Assembly (NCBI GenBank): GCA_015179045.1
Contig: WHUZ01000015.1
Coordinates: 186,001 to 250,000, forward strand
DNA: 64,000 nucleotides
Direction: 5' to 3'
Origin: Kalaharituber pfeilii
Lineage: Eukaryota; Ascomycota; Pezizomycetes; Pezizales; Pezizaceae
The stretch's first letter is position 1; each line of letters opens with the position of its first letter. Below the pieces are notes generated by a model. The model made no database searches, was not told the origin of the DNA, and was given only the letters and a program-made list of their open reading frames with translations. This document shows, piece by piece, positions 21,562 through 33,991 of the stretch. A program made the translations under genes and the position numbers.

Positions 21562-24500
21562 GATGGATTGATTTTGGAGTTCGTTCAAGTGTTGTGCGTT
21601 AATCTGATGTGGTATCTCGTATATTTATCGGGTGGTCGTGACTTGAATCGTTAGATATTCCAATTCGCTGGGTGATACATATCTGCACTTTTTCATTTTT
21701 CTAAAAAAATATATACGTGTGGGAAATCCCAGCTCGAGGTATGGGGCTATGATGTCAACGTGAAGTAGAATGAAGTTGAATACGTATGCCGAGACGTGTT
21801 GTAGATCCTGGCAGGTGAGGACACGCTTTGAATTGAAATGCTGCTCTACTAGTGTTTCTCATTAGCTGGATGTTGCAGTTACCAAGTTACAAGCAAGGCA
21901 AGCAAGTAGCATCTTGAGTTTAGTAAATTTAGAAATTGTAAGATGCAGGAGATACGTTTTGTGGGGACCCTGAATGGCGCATGAAGCCAGGAACAAAACA
22001 ACAGACCACCCAGCAAATTTTCGTTGTTTGAGTGGAACGAAGCATGTGACTAGCCTTGCAATCCTCTCTACAACTAGTGAGCATCAAAGGTTGGTCCTGT
22101 TATATTAACAACAAAAGTCTATCAGCTCACTCACGACAGCAATTCCGAGAAGTGAGGCAACGGTAAAACGGTTCCCAATTTTTCCACGCGGGGCCCAGGA
22201 TGTGTTTTTGCAACGCAATTGGCTTTGAACCAACAAATTATTCGTTACAGCGGGTTGGTGGTGAGGGGTTTAGATATCGCACAGGCAAAGCTTTAATTCT
22301 TGTGCTGCTTGTTCCGTTGAGGGTAACTACGATGACAATTCATTATCAGTGATCCGATTTGGGTGGTGCTAAAAAGCGTTAGGATATGTTTCGCCGACCC
22401 AACTTATTAAAGTGAACTTTTAAAGTAAATACTTGGAGCTATGTCGCAGGGATTATTTGATAGAGGTGTTCAGAGCTGACTTTTTAACGACTTCGTTAAA
22501 TTCAAAATCCACTCACGCGAATACTAATGGGATTGTTACTGTAGATAGCTCCAGGGGTTCCTCTATCGACATTACTTACAATGTTGCAGCTGCTCTGAGG
22601 TGCTGGGGATATCGCTATGGAGGAAAAAAGCAGTTAAAGTCAAACTTTGAATACGCCTTAATAGCTTGTTAGGACATGAAGCTCGTGGAGTCTGATATAG
22701 CGCACTTGAACTCCCCTAGGTATCGCCGACTTGAAATTAGATGTTGAGGATTTGGGTCCAAAAATTGACCAGAGATTTGATTGTCTACCGTTCAGAGTCT
22801 TGAGTTTGATTGTGTTCAAGAAGGAAGCATGAATTCGGCCATAGTAATGTCCCTATCAACTGAAGCGTATTGGTGAACGACGATGCCACATACACAAACT
22901 AAAGAAATGTAACTGACTGAGCTTGACATAGGTTCAAACAATTTCGGGTGGGGGGGGTTACCTCGGGCTAATTCCTTGCTGCGGCCATGGCGTTTTTGTA
23001 TTTAAAATGGATTCTTTTTCTCATTTGCGTGACGCTGGCGTGGATTGGGGGGGGTTTCTTAGGGATGGGTGAGAGTAGATCTAAACAACAGATTGAATGA
23101 AGCGAAGCAGTATCTGTAATTGGGGATGGTTGTTCTCGGGCGGATGAATTCCTTATGAAATTTCATGTTTTGTTTTTTTTGTTTTTTTCAGATGGGGGTT
23201 GCAAGTTCTTGGGCATTTTGAGATAGTGCTCCGCGATCCCAATACATGAAACACGAGGGGAGTAAGATTTGGGCCGACCTTGAGGCTGACTTCGATGCTG
23301 AACGGATGGTAACAAAGGTCACTCACCCTACCAGTGACCGGAGGATTTGGGATGTGTGCGACAATAGAGACTTTCGAGCGTGGTTACATAATACGACCGT
23401 ACTTCGAATGCCGGGGTTGTCCCGAATGAGCGGAGATATATCATCACCAACGTCAACCTCTGCACCTGGCTCTCCGTGCCGAAACGGGTGCAACAAGCTT
23501 GGTGGTGGAGCCCATGTGGAGCAAATGTTCTTGTTTGACAGCGTCAATGATCCATACAAAGTTTTCTCCAGAACTATCGAATCCCATGCTGGCAATTTTA
23601 TGTAGCTACTCAAGTATGCCCCGTCGCCCATACACAAGCTCACGTGCTGGTTCGTGCAGCGCTGATTTCATATCTTGATGCTAGGACTAGTGCGTCAGAG
23701 TATAGCTATACACTTTTCCACCCTCCTCTTGAATTAGAAAGAGACGGAAGAAAATATCAAAAGTTGCCTACGGTACTTCTTTATGAGAATCACCTTGACA
23801 AAAAATATATATATGGAAAGTTCAACAGGATGGAATAAGGTAAAGGAAAAAAACGTAAAGATAAAGATAGGAAACAAAAAGAGGGGCATAAAGGAAAAGA
23901 TATATATAAGTAAGTCTATGATTCTTCCTTTGATTAACTAAGTATATAGTTCTTCTTTTGTGCAACCTTCCTATTTCAGTAGAAAAAAAAAAGGTGGTCC
24001 ATGGAGTTCCTCCGATTCGGTTCTAAAAGTAAATATGATAACCCTGCATTGATACTGTGTAGTTATATTATTTCTTGATTTTTACTGTGACTTGCTAAAA
24101 GCCTGATACTGATCGCTGATCTATATATCATACTGCTAAGATTTTCTACCCCTCCAAAGTAAGTTTCTATTATTCATAGATTGTATCACTTCAACAATCG
24201 CCAGCGGTCTGCTTTTGTTACAATAATCGCTATCAGCTGCTATCATCACCCAATTTCTATCGTCAGCAGTTTCTACTATTCTTATTAGCCATTATACAAT
24301 ATGAGTACTTCCTGCCATTTCCGACGACAGATTCGAAGACAACAGCAACGAGTACAGCAGCCTCATTATAGATTCCCTTGTAATCTCCAACGACGAGCAT
24401 CTCAGCAGCAATTACGGGTAAATCAGCCAGTATCACCTTTTCGAGACCTAGTGTATAAACCAGAATAGCTCTGTATATAGTTCGATGAATTAGCTCAACA

Positions 24501-25714
24501 GGTAGGAAAGCTAGGACTTAACTAGAAGATATGCTTATATTAATAGCAGTCCAGATTACCCATGGTGCGAAGCTGGGAGCGTTCGCTGGCAAGGCGGCCA
24601 AGTGCGTCATATTGGTTCTTGCACGACCATCTTCGGCGAAGTCCCGCATGCCGAGGTTGAAGGTTGACATGCTTTGTCACTTTAAAGGTACACACCGATG
24701 CGGGCGTCCCTGGTTTTGAGCATCCAGTGGTGTAGTGGCGGCCGACATTGACAAGGACGTTGCAGGCGTAATCGTAGCTGGGATGTAGAAGACGTAAGCG
24801 TGACGCTGCTCCAGACGCACGTGGGGAGTAGGGGCGCGGATGGAAGTAGTTCTCATCGCTGCTATCGAAGGTGGAGGAGCGGAGCTGCAGGATGGTGGAG
24901 GTGGGTATGAGTCTGAAGAGGCGGTCAGGGCACGAGGATAGGTGGCCGTCTCGGAGGTGGGGCAGCTGGGTAGACCCATTCGCAATGGGGGAAACTGGGA
25001 GGCGATCATGGAGGGCACTAGTGGGTGAAGTGTTTTGCGGAGGTGAAGGGAGGGGGAAAGGGGTTATCAGTCTACTGGAATTGGATATTAATTTGATATG
25101 AGAATGAAAATTGGGAACTTGAAGGAGTTCGGGATGCCGAATGAATCCGAAACCGGATTCCGGGGACAGGTTTATCGGCGCAGGAGGTTGTTGTGCCTTC
25201 TCCGGCTCGGCTAGACTGCAAGGTCGCTGTATGTCGTTCGCAACCGATTGAGGCGCTGAGTCGTAGTAGGTACCGTCGTGCCAATGATACCTCCTAATAA
25301 TAACCTTTGATGTCCTCAGATCACTGCCAACGGGAGTGACAGGTCTCCTTACTGTGCGCGGAGCTAGGCGTCAAGTATCACGTGAAATATTCCGAATCTG
25401 CAAGAGGAGAGCTTGCATGATGAAGATTCCACTAGCACAAAAGCAGTAGCAGCTGGTCCCCCCGGTCTCAAGAATTTTGTTATGGAAACATATGTATATG
25501 GCCTCAAGAACTTTTGGAGCGTTGTGAGGCAGGGGGCGGTCTCTGTATGTGTCATATGACATGAAATAATCACATGGCTGCCTTTTGTAACCAAGCTTAT
25601 CTTATCAGATCCTAATTGCTACACAAGCTAGAAAATTGCAGTCATGATATCATTCATATCAACAAAAAATCCACTTCGGGAATGTCTTCCTTCAGGACAA
25701 CCTGGACATATTGT
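21562..25714. other. gene-poor, AT-rich spacer
   Basis: No supported multi-exon gene. Frames at 22433-22672, 23246-23605 and 24677-25018 have no recognisable motif. A 55-codon ORF at 24301-24468 (+), rich in Arg and Gln (MSTSCHFRRQIRRQQQ), could be a small gene but has no other support. AT-rich tracts dominate 23700-24300. Confidence 0.4.
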
Positions 25715-25787
25715 AAAATCTGATAAACCCAAGAAGGGAAAAAAAAAAAAAAAAAAAAAAAATTAAAAAAAGGTTTTATCAGATTTT
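25715..25787. repeat. inverted repeat around a poly-A tract
   Basis: AAAATCTGATAAACCC (25715-25730) is mirrored by GGTTTTATCAGATTTT (25772-25787), with about 40 bases of mostly A between. Likely a foldback remnant or a paired insertion scar. Confidence 0.5.
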
Positions 25788-25969
25788 CCCGAGGGCTACT
25801 TTTTCTCCTCTGGCTTTTTGAAGCTAACTACCACGTTATTCTCCCCTGCTAGCCGTGTGGTTTCAGAACGTTGCGACACAGTGGCCGGGTGCCACACAGG
25901 CCTAAAATTAGTAATTATCAGAACGTCAGACTCACACTATTATATTTAGTCTATAAACAATATTGCATT

Positions 25970-25971
<2 letters not shown>

Positions 25972-26008
<37 letters not shown>

Positions 26009-26040
26009 CATTACTTGCGTGCCGCCTTAGAGGCTATGGC
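25972..26040 (-). repeat. SINE-like 3' end with long A tail (copy 2)
   Basis: Read on the minus strand: GCCATAGCC, TAAGGCGGCACGCAAGTAATG, then a tail of about 30 A residues. Almost the same module recurs at 26051-26112 and 45990-46060. Confidence 0.65.
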
Positions 26041-26050
26041 TTTGTTTTTG

Positions 26051-26112
26051 TTTTTTTTTTATATCATTAATCGCATGCCGCCTGATAGGCTACGGCGATT
26101 AGAGGCTATGGC
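26051..26112 (-). repeat. SINE-like 3' end (copy 3)
   Basis: On the minus strand: CGTAGCCTATCAGGCGGCATG, then CGATTAATGATAT and an A-rich tail. It is head-to-tail next to copy 2, suggesting tandem insertion or local duplication. Confidence 0.6.
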
Positions 26113-26149
26113 GGGACTAAGTACGTAGGACGCCAAAAGGACTGTCCGG

Positions 26150-26244
26150 GTAGTCTCGTAACCAGACGCTGACTAAGCGGACTTTCATGCATGGGTGTTG
26201 CTGCAACACCCATGCATGAAAGTCAGCGTCTGGTTACGAGACTA
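26150..26244. mobile_element. foldback MITE with 8-bp target duplication
   Basis: Two perfect 25-bp arms (26150-26174 and 26221-26245, GTAGTCTCGTAACCAGACGC outermost) enclose a second hairpin (CTTTCATGCATGGGTGTTG facing its complement). CTGTCCGG flanks it directly on both sides (26142-26149 and 26245-26252), an 8-bp duplication as made by hAT-type transposases. No coding capacity. Confidence 0.8.
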
Positions 26245-26675
26245 CTGTCCGGAGACATCCCGTAGGATACATAGAATATTGCATTGTATTTGATGCTCGC
26301 ATTCCAATGCAATGAAAGAATTCGATTATATATCTTAATAGTGAGCATGGGTAACGAGAATGCCATTGGGAAACTGACCTCGAAAATACTAGACACTTGA
26401 CTGAACAAAATCCTTACTGTAGCCAAACCAAGTTCAACTTAAGAAACAGGCACAAATAATCTTAATTTTTGCCACGACCCCTAAGCTACTTACAGAGCAG
26501 ATAAATAAGAAATATAACAATCAAGACGCATATAATAGATTCCCCATTATAGATCCGTCCAGTTCCAAAATTCTACTAAGTCATCTCTGTCTCCAATATC
26601 CTTCCCTTTTAAAGGGGGAAGCTGGCCTGCAGGAGAAGTTGCGCCTTTCTTTAAATTGAGATTCACCTAATTGAG

Positions 26676-29600
26676 CTAACTGTTTTGCCTGTTCTTTACG
26701 ATAAGCTCGTGTTCTGTAAAGAGTTTTTCAATCTCCTGCAAGTGCTCAGTCCCGAATACTTCAATGAATCGCTTCGATTGAAAATACTCAAGGGGTGTTC
26801 GGCCGTCATCATCCCTACACTCGGGATCCACGCCAGCATAGAGTAGCATCTTAATGATCTCTAGTTGTCTCTTCTGAAGATCTGCAAGCTCTGCAGGTGG
26901 CGCGACATGTAACAAACCTTCTGCAACATAGTGAAGCGCATTGCGGCCAAAATAGTCTGTGCAATTCGGTTTCATACGTTTGTGGGATAGTAGCAACTTG
27001 ACATATCTGATTGAGCCTTTCCAAGCAGCCTGCATCAAGTGTGTTTTGCCTTGCTTGCCTCCGAAATTTGGGTCTAGCATAGGGAAAACGAGGAGGAGAT
27101 CCAAGAGCCCCTTCATGCGGGTGTCATTTTCATTAGCGAGGTGTACAGAACTCTCTTGTACTTGCTCTAGTTCACCAGCGCTGGCATAGCCCGATACAAT
27201 CAATTGAATGGTCACTTTCAGTCGTTCGTGAGTTGCTTCATTGTTCTGGCGGCGCGAGTTTGACGTGTACTCTTCATCTAGCAAACAAGAGCTCTCAGGA
27301 TCGTCTGCAAAATCAATTACGGCAGAGGATGTTGTATGCATGGCAAGGCTGGTCACAGCTGTGACTCGCAAAGCCGCACCATCAGAATTAGGATCCGTGC
27401 AGTACTTCAGCAATAAACCTAGCCTCTCAGGCGTACCTCCATTGTTTATCAATGTAGGAAATAAGCCAAATTCCCGGATGTACCAGGGATTAAAAAAGTT
27501 CGAGGTATTTCTTGATGGCGCACGCCCTACCTTAACTTTGAAATCTCGTTCTGCTCCAAGTGCAATTAGGTTTGATACAATCTCCAGATGTTCCCCTTCT
27601 CTTGCTGACATCAAGAGTGTTTTGCCATTATATTGAAGGCTGGGTTCAAGTTCCTCGCTTTCCAGAAGTACAGAAATTGAAAAGGATGAGAACGGTCGTC
27701 CCTTGTGCTGTGACCTCCCGACATCTGGAAGCTCCCAAGCATGTGCTCGCGTCATATACCGGTCCTGTTTCAAGTGCTCTAGCAGTAGAATCAATGTCGG
27801 TAGCACTTCATTATTGTCTTTCCAACGGGACGCCCGCCATAGGGCTTTGCGACGGCAATCCTCGATAGTTGGACAAGTAGGGTCGGCGCCAGCATCCAGT
27901 AGCAATTTTACAATATCTTCATGCTTGCCCTTCGCAGCCACGGCTAGTGCTTCTTCAAGTTCCTCATCTTGAAATACATATCCTGAAGCAGAGTCTACAT
28001 AACTGAGGAAAAGTTGAACTATATCAGCATACCCCATAAGTGCTGCCAGGTATAATAGCCACGTTTCTTCGCTTCTGGATACTTTGTTCAAGTTTGCAGC
28101 ATCGTGGGCAGTAAATAGGCGATTAAGCATGGCCGGCTGTTTAAGAAGTGCCTTCAGGTAGGTTGTTAGCCCGAATCGAACTGCTGAAGTCAGAGGACAG
28201 CACATGGCGGAGTCACCGCGCAATGCATCAAATCTCCCTCCAGCGGAAAAATCAAGACACTGTAGCGTGTTACACAGGCCCTGTAGAGTTCTTAGGTTGG
28301 CTCCATTTGTAAAGATCAAATTGATCGCGGTTTGAAGTTTTACAATGTTGTGGATTGCGCTCTCGTGACGTATATGTACGCTCCATGCGCTGGCTGCATA
28401 TCGAAGAAGTCGATAATGGTCAGCCTGCTGTATGACATGTTGTGCCATTTTCATCTCTCTTTCCCTTATGAACGTTTTTTCCCTGATCGACTTCAAGTTG
28501 AGGATCCTACGAGGCTTACTTGTGGTGTACAGGTCGCCGCCAGGGAGCATTTTCTCGCACATGTAATGTTCGAGCTCAGAGACCAACGGCGCGTATGACA
28601 TGTAAGTCATGCATGCCAGCGCAATATCTGCATTCATGTCAGGAACGTATTTCTGCCACCTGCTATTGAAATACTCCTGCGTCGTATAATGGACAAGGCT
28701 CACACTTGCACTGTTGACTTCAACCCTTACAAGCCCAGCGCATACCGCAGTCACTATATCCTCATCAGGGATGAGATCGGGATCGAGGTCTTGAGCGTCG
28801 AGATCTGCTGAGACAGCTAATGCATGCTGAAATTCCACCAACGTCAAAGGACGAATGCTCCCAAGAACCCATGTTAAAACCCTGAGGCCCAAAATGCGAA
28901 AATCCTCCCTCTGGGTAAGAATGCGATCCATTGCTGTGTCGTAGATCCCTGCAAGGCCACTTGGAAGAGTTTCCAAAGCTTTCCGTAAGTCTCTTGGATT
29001 TGTTTTTGTTGTGATAGCGTCTATGTGCAACTTCGCTACCAAGAACCTTCTCCACGAAACACAGTTAGCAAGTCCTCCCTAAGGACATGTATTGCACATA
29101 CATTCCATCTGCCTTTCTGGCGATTGTATCGATGACTGAATTCATGAGATCAGGGCTCCGTTGGCATAATGCTATGAGCCTCCCGTTTGTCCTGCATTGT
29201 GTTTGCAGGTATAACCGAACATCACCCTCATCAGCCCGGATTGCAAGACGCAAACTATCCTCTGCTTTGAACCAATTACCAATGTGGTGGCTATCTCTTG
29301 CAGTCACAAGCAGGCTGGACTGTGGCACTGCCCTCAGAAGTTCTTGTAGGGTGGAGAGGATATTGTCTCGGTGCTCGCATTCGTCCAGGGCATCTACCAC
29401 GAAATACACATGCGTAAATAGTGCAAGCATTTTTGTGTAGCAAGCCTGATACTCATCATTGGATGGACTGGTGTTATTGATGCTATGCTTGTCATGCAAT
29501 GATTGAATAAGATTGAATATTCGCTGAGTAACCTCAGGATATTGTTGTTCGAAGTCGGGAATAACAGTAGTGGATGCAAGTTGCCGTCCTATACTGCCGA

Positions 29601-30800
29601 CCAAAGCAGAATAGGTTTGTTTATCCCGCTCTTTATAATTGCAGTAAACGAATACAATAGCAACATTTTCTTGTTTCAACTTTGCGGAAAGGTAATTGAT
29701 AATTATCGAACTGAAGAATAGTTGAAGTAACTCAGTAGGTAACCTTTATTGTTTCTCTATGCGAAAGGAACTTACGCTGCTACTGTCTTCCCAGCTCCTG
29801 CTACAACATATGTCAGTTGCCATATACTGGAGGACATTGCTGTAATAGATATGGTCACTTACGCATTCCAGGGCAGAAGAGCTTTCGGCACTTTTTGTCT
29901 TCCCACTGCTGGAACATAGGGCTTTCCAAAATCCAATTCCCTGTTCCGGCCTGCTGTTGTGCTACTATATCACTATGTTTAGTCCAAAAGTTTAATGGCG
30001 AAAGCCACTCTAACAACTTCATTCTGTCATTGTGCTTGTTTTCCTCTACATGAACAATAAAACAAGTTAGATATGGAAGCTCAAATGCAGGAGAGCACGT
30101 TTATTACCTCTTGGATGCTCTTGTATGACATCCAGTATGTTTTTAAAATTAACATTAATTTCTATAGCACAATACAAGTCAATTGTGTCAGCGAAAGCTG
30201 AGGCCCTTTAAACAGCAAAATTTACGCACGCTCGTATCCATCCTTGACCATTTCCCGAAGAGACTGACATAGGTTCCTGTACGTCACGGATGATTAGTTC
30301 CTCTGAAATAAACTAAGAATCTACATAACTGTATAGATGGTCCTGACTTACAGTAGATCGTTGTTCAAGGCAAGTTGAATCAATGACCTATCTCGACCGA
30401 CTCGTTCCAGGATATCTTGAATCTCGCCCTGTTGGAAAGGCCATACAAACCGGTTGGAAGGGGTAAGATGTAATTTCCTTTTGAATCGGTCGAGCCTGCT
30501 AAGCTGGGATGCACTGCTTGCCCCACTTACAGTATCTATTTTTCGCTTGAGCTGCTTAAATAGAGCTTGGAGCTGGTCCAATGTGCCACCCGGTTTAAGC
30601 AAAAGATTGATACATGATGTCCAGTTCTGGTCACTGCGCTTTTTTGATTCTTCCTGTAGTTTTTCGAGGATATGACAGATGGTCTGAACTTCTGTGATAA
30701 GAAGCTCTTTCTCCACCGGTGCACCTTTAACTGCGCAAAGGTATTTGATGATTGGCTCTGCGACTTGCGTGCATGCAATTACTAAACCGGCGACTTCCAT
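26676..30800 (-). CDS. NACHT-ankyrin NLR-type STAND protein, 1245 aa, seven exons
   Basis: Exons 30800-30352, 30276-30230, 30161-30108, 30045-29863, 29800-29776, 29710-29102 and 29046-26676 join in phase with GT-AG introns of 55-75 nt. Residues 1-150 form a fungal STAND N-terminal helical domain (MEVAGLVIACTQVAEPIIKY; FVWPFQQGEIQDIL). A pre-NACHT block follows (LEWLSPLNFWTKHSDIV, GTGNWILESPMFQQW). The P-loop PGAGKT near residues 245-250 sits on a 25-nt exon; Walker B is FVVDALDE near 357. A winged-helix-like segment (LPSGLAGIYDTAMDRIL) leads into ankyrin repeats filling roughly residues 570-1200 (e.g. GKTHLMQAAWKGSIRYVKLL, GRNALHYVAEGLLH, GRTPLEYFQS). Family role: cytosolic sensors that oligomerise on ligand binding, used in heterokaryon incompatibility or innate-like defence. 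No frame break is visible. Ligand and output are unknown. Confidence 0.88.
29776..29800 (-). other. 25-nt micro-exon encoding the P-loop
   Basis: Flanked by a TTGTAG acceptor and a GTAAGT donor. It supplies GAGKTVAA of the Walker A motif and joins neighbouring exons in phase. Skipping it would shift the frame, since its length is not a multiple of three, and would remove nucleotide binding. Confidence 0.8.
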
Positions 30801-31044
30801 AGTATTGCCAGCTGCTTCACGTCCTGCTTATTGGTTGTTTTCTTTTCTTTGCTGTGTGATCTTAGGCGGTTGAAATCTGTTTATTCTTGACTCCAATTGT
30901 GAAGGAGAGGGGAGGGGGGAGAGGTGGAGAGATATAGGGGAGCCTCCCTGAAACCAGAAGAACCGTCCGGAAGTAAGGTTTTAGAAGGGGGTGGAACGGG
31001 GATGTGTATATAGAACTTTCTTTGTTAAGCCTGTCTCCGGGCTT

Positions 31045-31130
31045 TGAGGGATTGCCCAGGGACCCTGCCATGGCTTGGCGCTACAAGCGGCGTTACGTGA
31101 TTTAAAAAAAAAAAAAAAAAAAAGAAAAAA
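31045..31130 (+). repeat. SINE-like 3' end with A tail (copy 4)
   Basis: GAGGGATTGCCCAGGGACCC, TGCCATGGCTTGGCGCTAC, AAGCGGCGTTACGTGATTT then 19 or more A residues. Same orientation and order as copy 1. Confidence 0.65.
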
Positions 31131-31173
31131 GACTCCAATTGTGAGGCTCCAGCTCTGCTGCTATGTGAGAATA

Positions 31174-31849
31174 GAGGGATTTTGCAACCCTGCAGGGTGG
31201 AATTCAAAAACCTGTTGCGACAGCAACGGACCTGAACGAGTTTAGATGCTGACATGGGTCCCCGGGCTTTTGAATTCCACCCGCGCTAGCAGTGGAAGTA
31301 ATAAGTCCACACTGTTAGCGCGGGTGGAATTCAGAATCGACTACAACAAACAACCACAAGTGGGCAAGTCTCTCGTGAGGAACCAATGAGTACGCTTAGT
31401 AATAATACCAAACATATTGAACAAGATCGAAATACTGATAATTATGATATCTACAAGGCATAACTCAACCAGGTAAATTTATTAATGTCCAATACATTCA
31501 ATATCTCCCTAACCACTTGATAGTATCCATAAAAGTGACTTATACTGTATCGGGGGTTGGGTAATGAGAAGTAGCTATATTGTAATGTTGACACTGTTCA
31601 AGTTTAAACTACATACCTAGGAGTATTGCTTGGAAATACTCCAGTAGTATCAATCTTGGGAAGAGCAAACCGGCATTGGTATTGCATTGGGTGAAGTTGA
31701 TGGTCGTGATAGTAAACTGAGGTTCAGAGTTCTAAGCTGACATAAACTAGCTTGTCTTGTGGTCTTGTACAGTTTGGGGATACTTCATTTTACCCATGTT
31801 GGTTTGAATTCCACCCTACAGGGTTACGTACAGGGTTGCAAAATCCCTC
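31174..31849. mobile_element. non-autonomous TIR element with TA target duplication
   Basis: The left end GAGGGATTTTGCAACCCTG is mirrored at the right by GGGTTGCAAAATCCCTC, and both sides are bordered by TA (31172-31173, 31850-31851). Inside each end lies AGGGTGGAATTCAAA or its complement; a further hairpin (GAATTCCACCCGCGCTARCAGTG) sits at 31272-31330. About 676 bp with no coding capacity. The TA duplication suggests a Tc1/mariner-type helper. Confidence 0.75.
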
Positions 31850-31957
31850 TAATGAGATATGTGGGGTTGTTTCTGGTTACGAGACTAGGGTTGTTTCAGC
31901 CGCAATGCAAGGCTTAAATTAAAAACTATTTATGGCAAAATGGACAAGGCTGATTGA

Positions 31958-32040
31958 TTTTTTTTTTTTTTTTTTTTTTTTGTTTTAAATCACGTAACCC
32001 CGCTTACTACCAGCCTATGGACCAGCAGCTCTGTAAGGAC
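31958..32040 (-). repeat. SINE-like 3' end with A tail (copy 5)
   Basis: On the minus strand: TGGTCCATAGGCTGGTAGT, AAGCGGGGTTACGTGATTT, then a long A tail. Opposite orientation to copy 4, about 0.9 kb away. Confidence 0.65.
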
Positions 32041-32898
32041 AGAGCCGAGAGGACGAAGTATAGTAGGAGAATAAGTCTATTGATGATGCTCTTCCCTCGT
32101 CTCGAGTCTAATTAAATACTGTGGCTCGCACACCAGAAGCTTCTGTCACCGCTATGCGCCATATGCGCCATGCAGCCCTGACAAGCTCGTACAATTGCGA
32201 CCCAAACTCATGCACGTGTGCAACTCAACACCATTCGACCTCTCTTTTCATTTGCCATATTCCATGAGATAAAGCTTTACTGTAGTGTACATTGCCATTC
32301 TAAAATATTAAGGGTATTATAAATTTGTGAATTTTTTTGAGTGCGATGTATATGAGTATGAATTTTGGCCTAATTTGAATCCCCCCAAAAAACCTGGCTG
32401 CATACTTGGGGTGAACATGCTACGAAATCCCTACGTATATTTTTGCGATGTATTCGGGCTCATATGTAGCTCGCTCTCATGTGGTCTCATACCAAGCCCC
32501 TAGCTCTCATGTGCAACTTGCACCCCGCTTTAACTGGATACCCCGCATCAACCACTCAATCACCACCTCTGTTCTTACACCATGTACCAAATTTTCAAGG
32601 TTCCTGTTTCAAGTACCACATATATTGCACCTTAGCACATTCTCAGTGCTGGTGGTGCTCTTAAGATCGTGCTGGAAAAATCTTGCTGTTGCTAAAGTAA
32701 GTATGGCGGACACTGACGTTATTTAAATCTATCACCTGTCTAAATATTACCCCCGTGTTCACGTGTACATGAGCCTCATGTTCACCTGATTACTTTGGTG
32801 GTGAACACATGAGACCCCCATATTCAGGGATATTCGGGGGGCGTATTTACAAGAATTGTGTCGACCCTTCGAATACCTTTGATATGCGAATAAAAAAA

Positions 32899-32958
32899 TA
32901 AATAAAATAAAATAAAATAAAATAAAATAAAATAAAATAAAATAAAATAAAATAAAAA
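32899..32958 (+). repeat. (AAAAT)n pentanucleotide array
   Basis: About a dozen nearly perfect TAAAA units. A similar short run occurs at 16495-16515. Confidence 0.85.
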
Positions 32959-33991
32959 TTCAACAATTCACGTTCATACATATACACCTGACTACTTCTA
33001 AATTAATATCTGGTTCGATATATTCCGTCTCCGGACTAACCATATTCGCCGGGTTTTACGGTAAAACAAGGGATGATTACATCATGCATGTGTTCCGGAC
33101 CCGTTTGTCATACGTGACCATTTTCTCGAGCAAATGGTTATATCATAGGCCCGGTCAAATGGCCTACGGAACCGTATGGCAAATAGCGACTGGCCCGACC
33201 CAACGACCTCCGACCGTAGTCTGGTTGCACCAGGAGCATTTGGCTTTTGCGTTAACCTACTGAATTTACCTGCACGGTGCCCCCCCCAACTCTCGTCTCG
33301 TGACCACCCCAAGTTCCTTCGTCTTCAAACCGACAAATTAAATTCTCACCATGTCCGTGTTCTAAAAAAGTCAATCTTTCATAAAGTGAGCCCTGCGATT
33401 AGTTGGAATCCGTTCTGAATCTTTGACAGTAAAAGGTATTGAATTGCTGGCAGTTTTCTTCACCAGACTAGGTTTAACGTTCAAATCAACGCCATTGTTA
33501 GTCTTGCGTTGACATATCCATACCAATGCAATGGTAGGATGAATCTTCACGAGAATTGGATGAATCTTGTATATGAGCACAAATTCGCAACCGCAGCAAA
33601 AGCAACAAGTCTTATGATACTGTTCTGTTCCTCTCTCAACGCCTAGCCCCAGCATCCCTCATCCCCAACAACCGTAAATCAATCAGGATTTGCAGACAGG
33701 CCTTGCTAATTCAGCTTGATTGAGTGCATGCTTTTGCCCTGAACGGGCGATCGGCCACCAGCTGAGTTGAGCGATGTGAGCGAACATATGAAGCAATTGC
33801 GCTTCAGGGATACAGTGACGTTCATGGCAACCGAATGCCCTGAGCACTAAAAGCGGACTTCTTTTCGATATTTTCGTACTATTTGTTTATTTATTTATTT
33901 ACAAACTTGTTAAGAACCAAAATGCATCTACCCCGCCATTTACCCCACCAGTCCAGTGGTGCCGATTGGTTCATCAGTACCGGTGAGTGAG

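Larger units (their letters stand above)
30801..33991. other. repeat-rich spacer
   Basis: Holds SINE-like copies, one TA-flanked TIR element and a pentanucleotide array (listed separately). AGTCTGGTT also occurs at 33218. Open frames at 32448-32726 and 33371-33655 show no motif. I see no supported gene. Confidence 0.5.
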
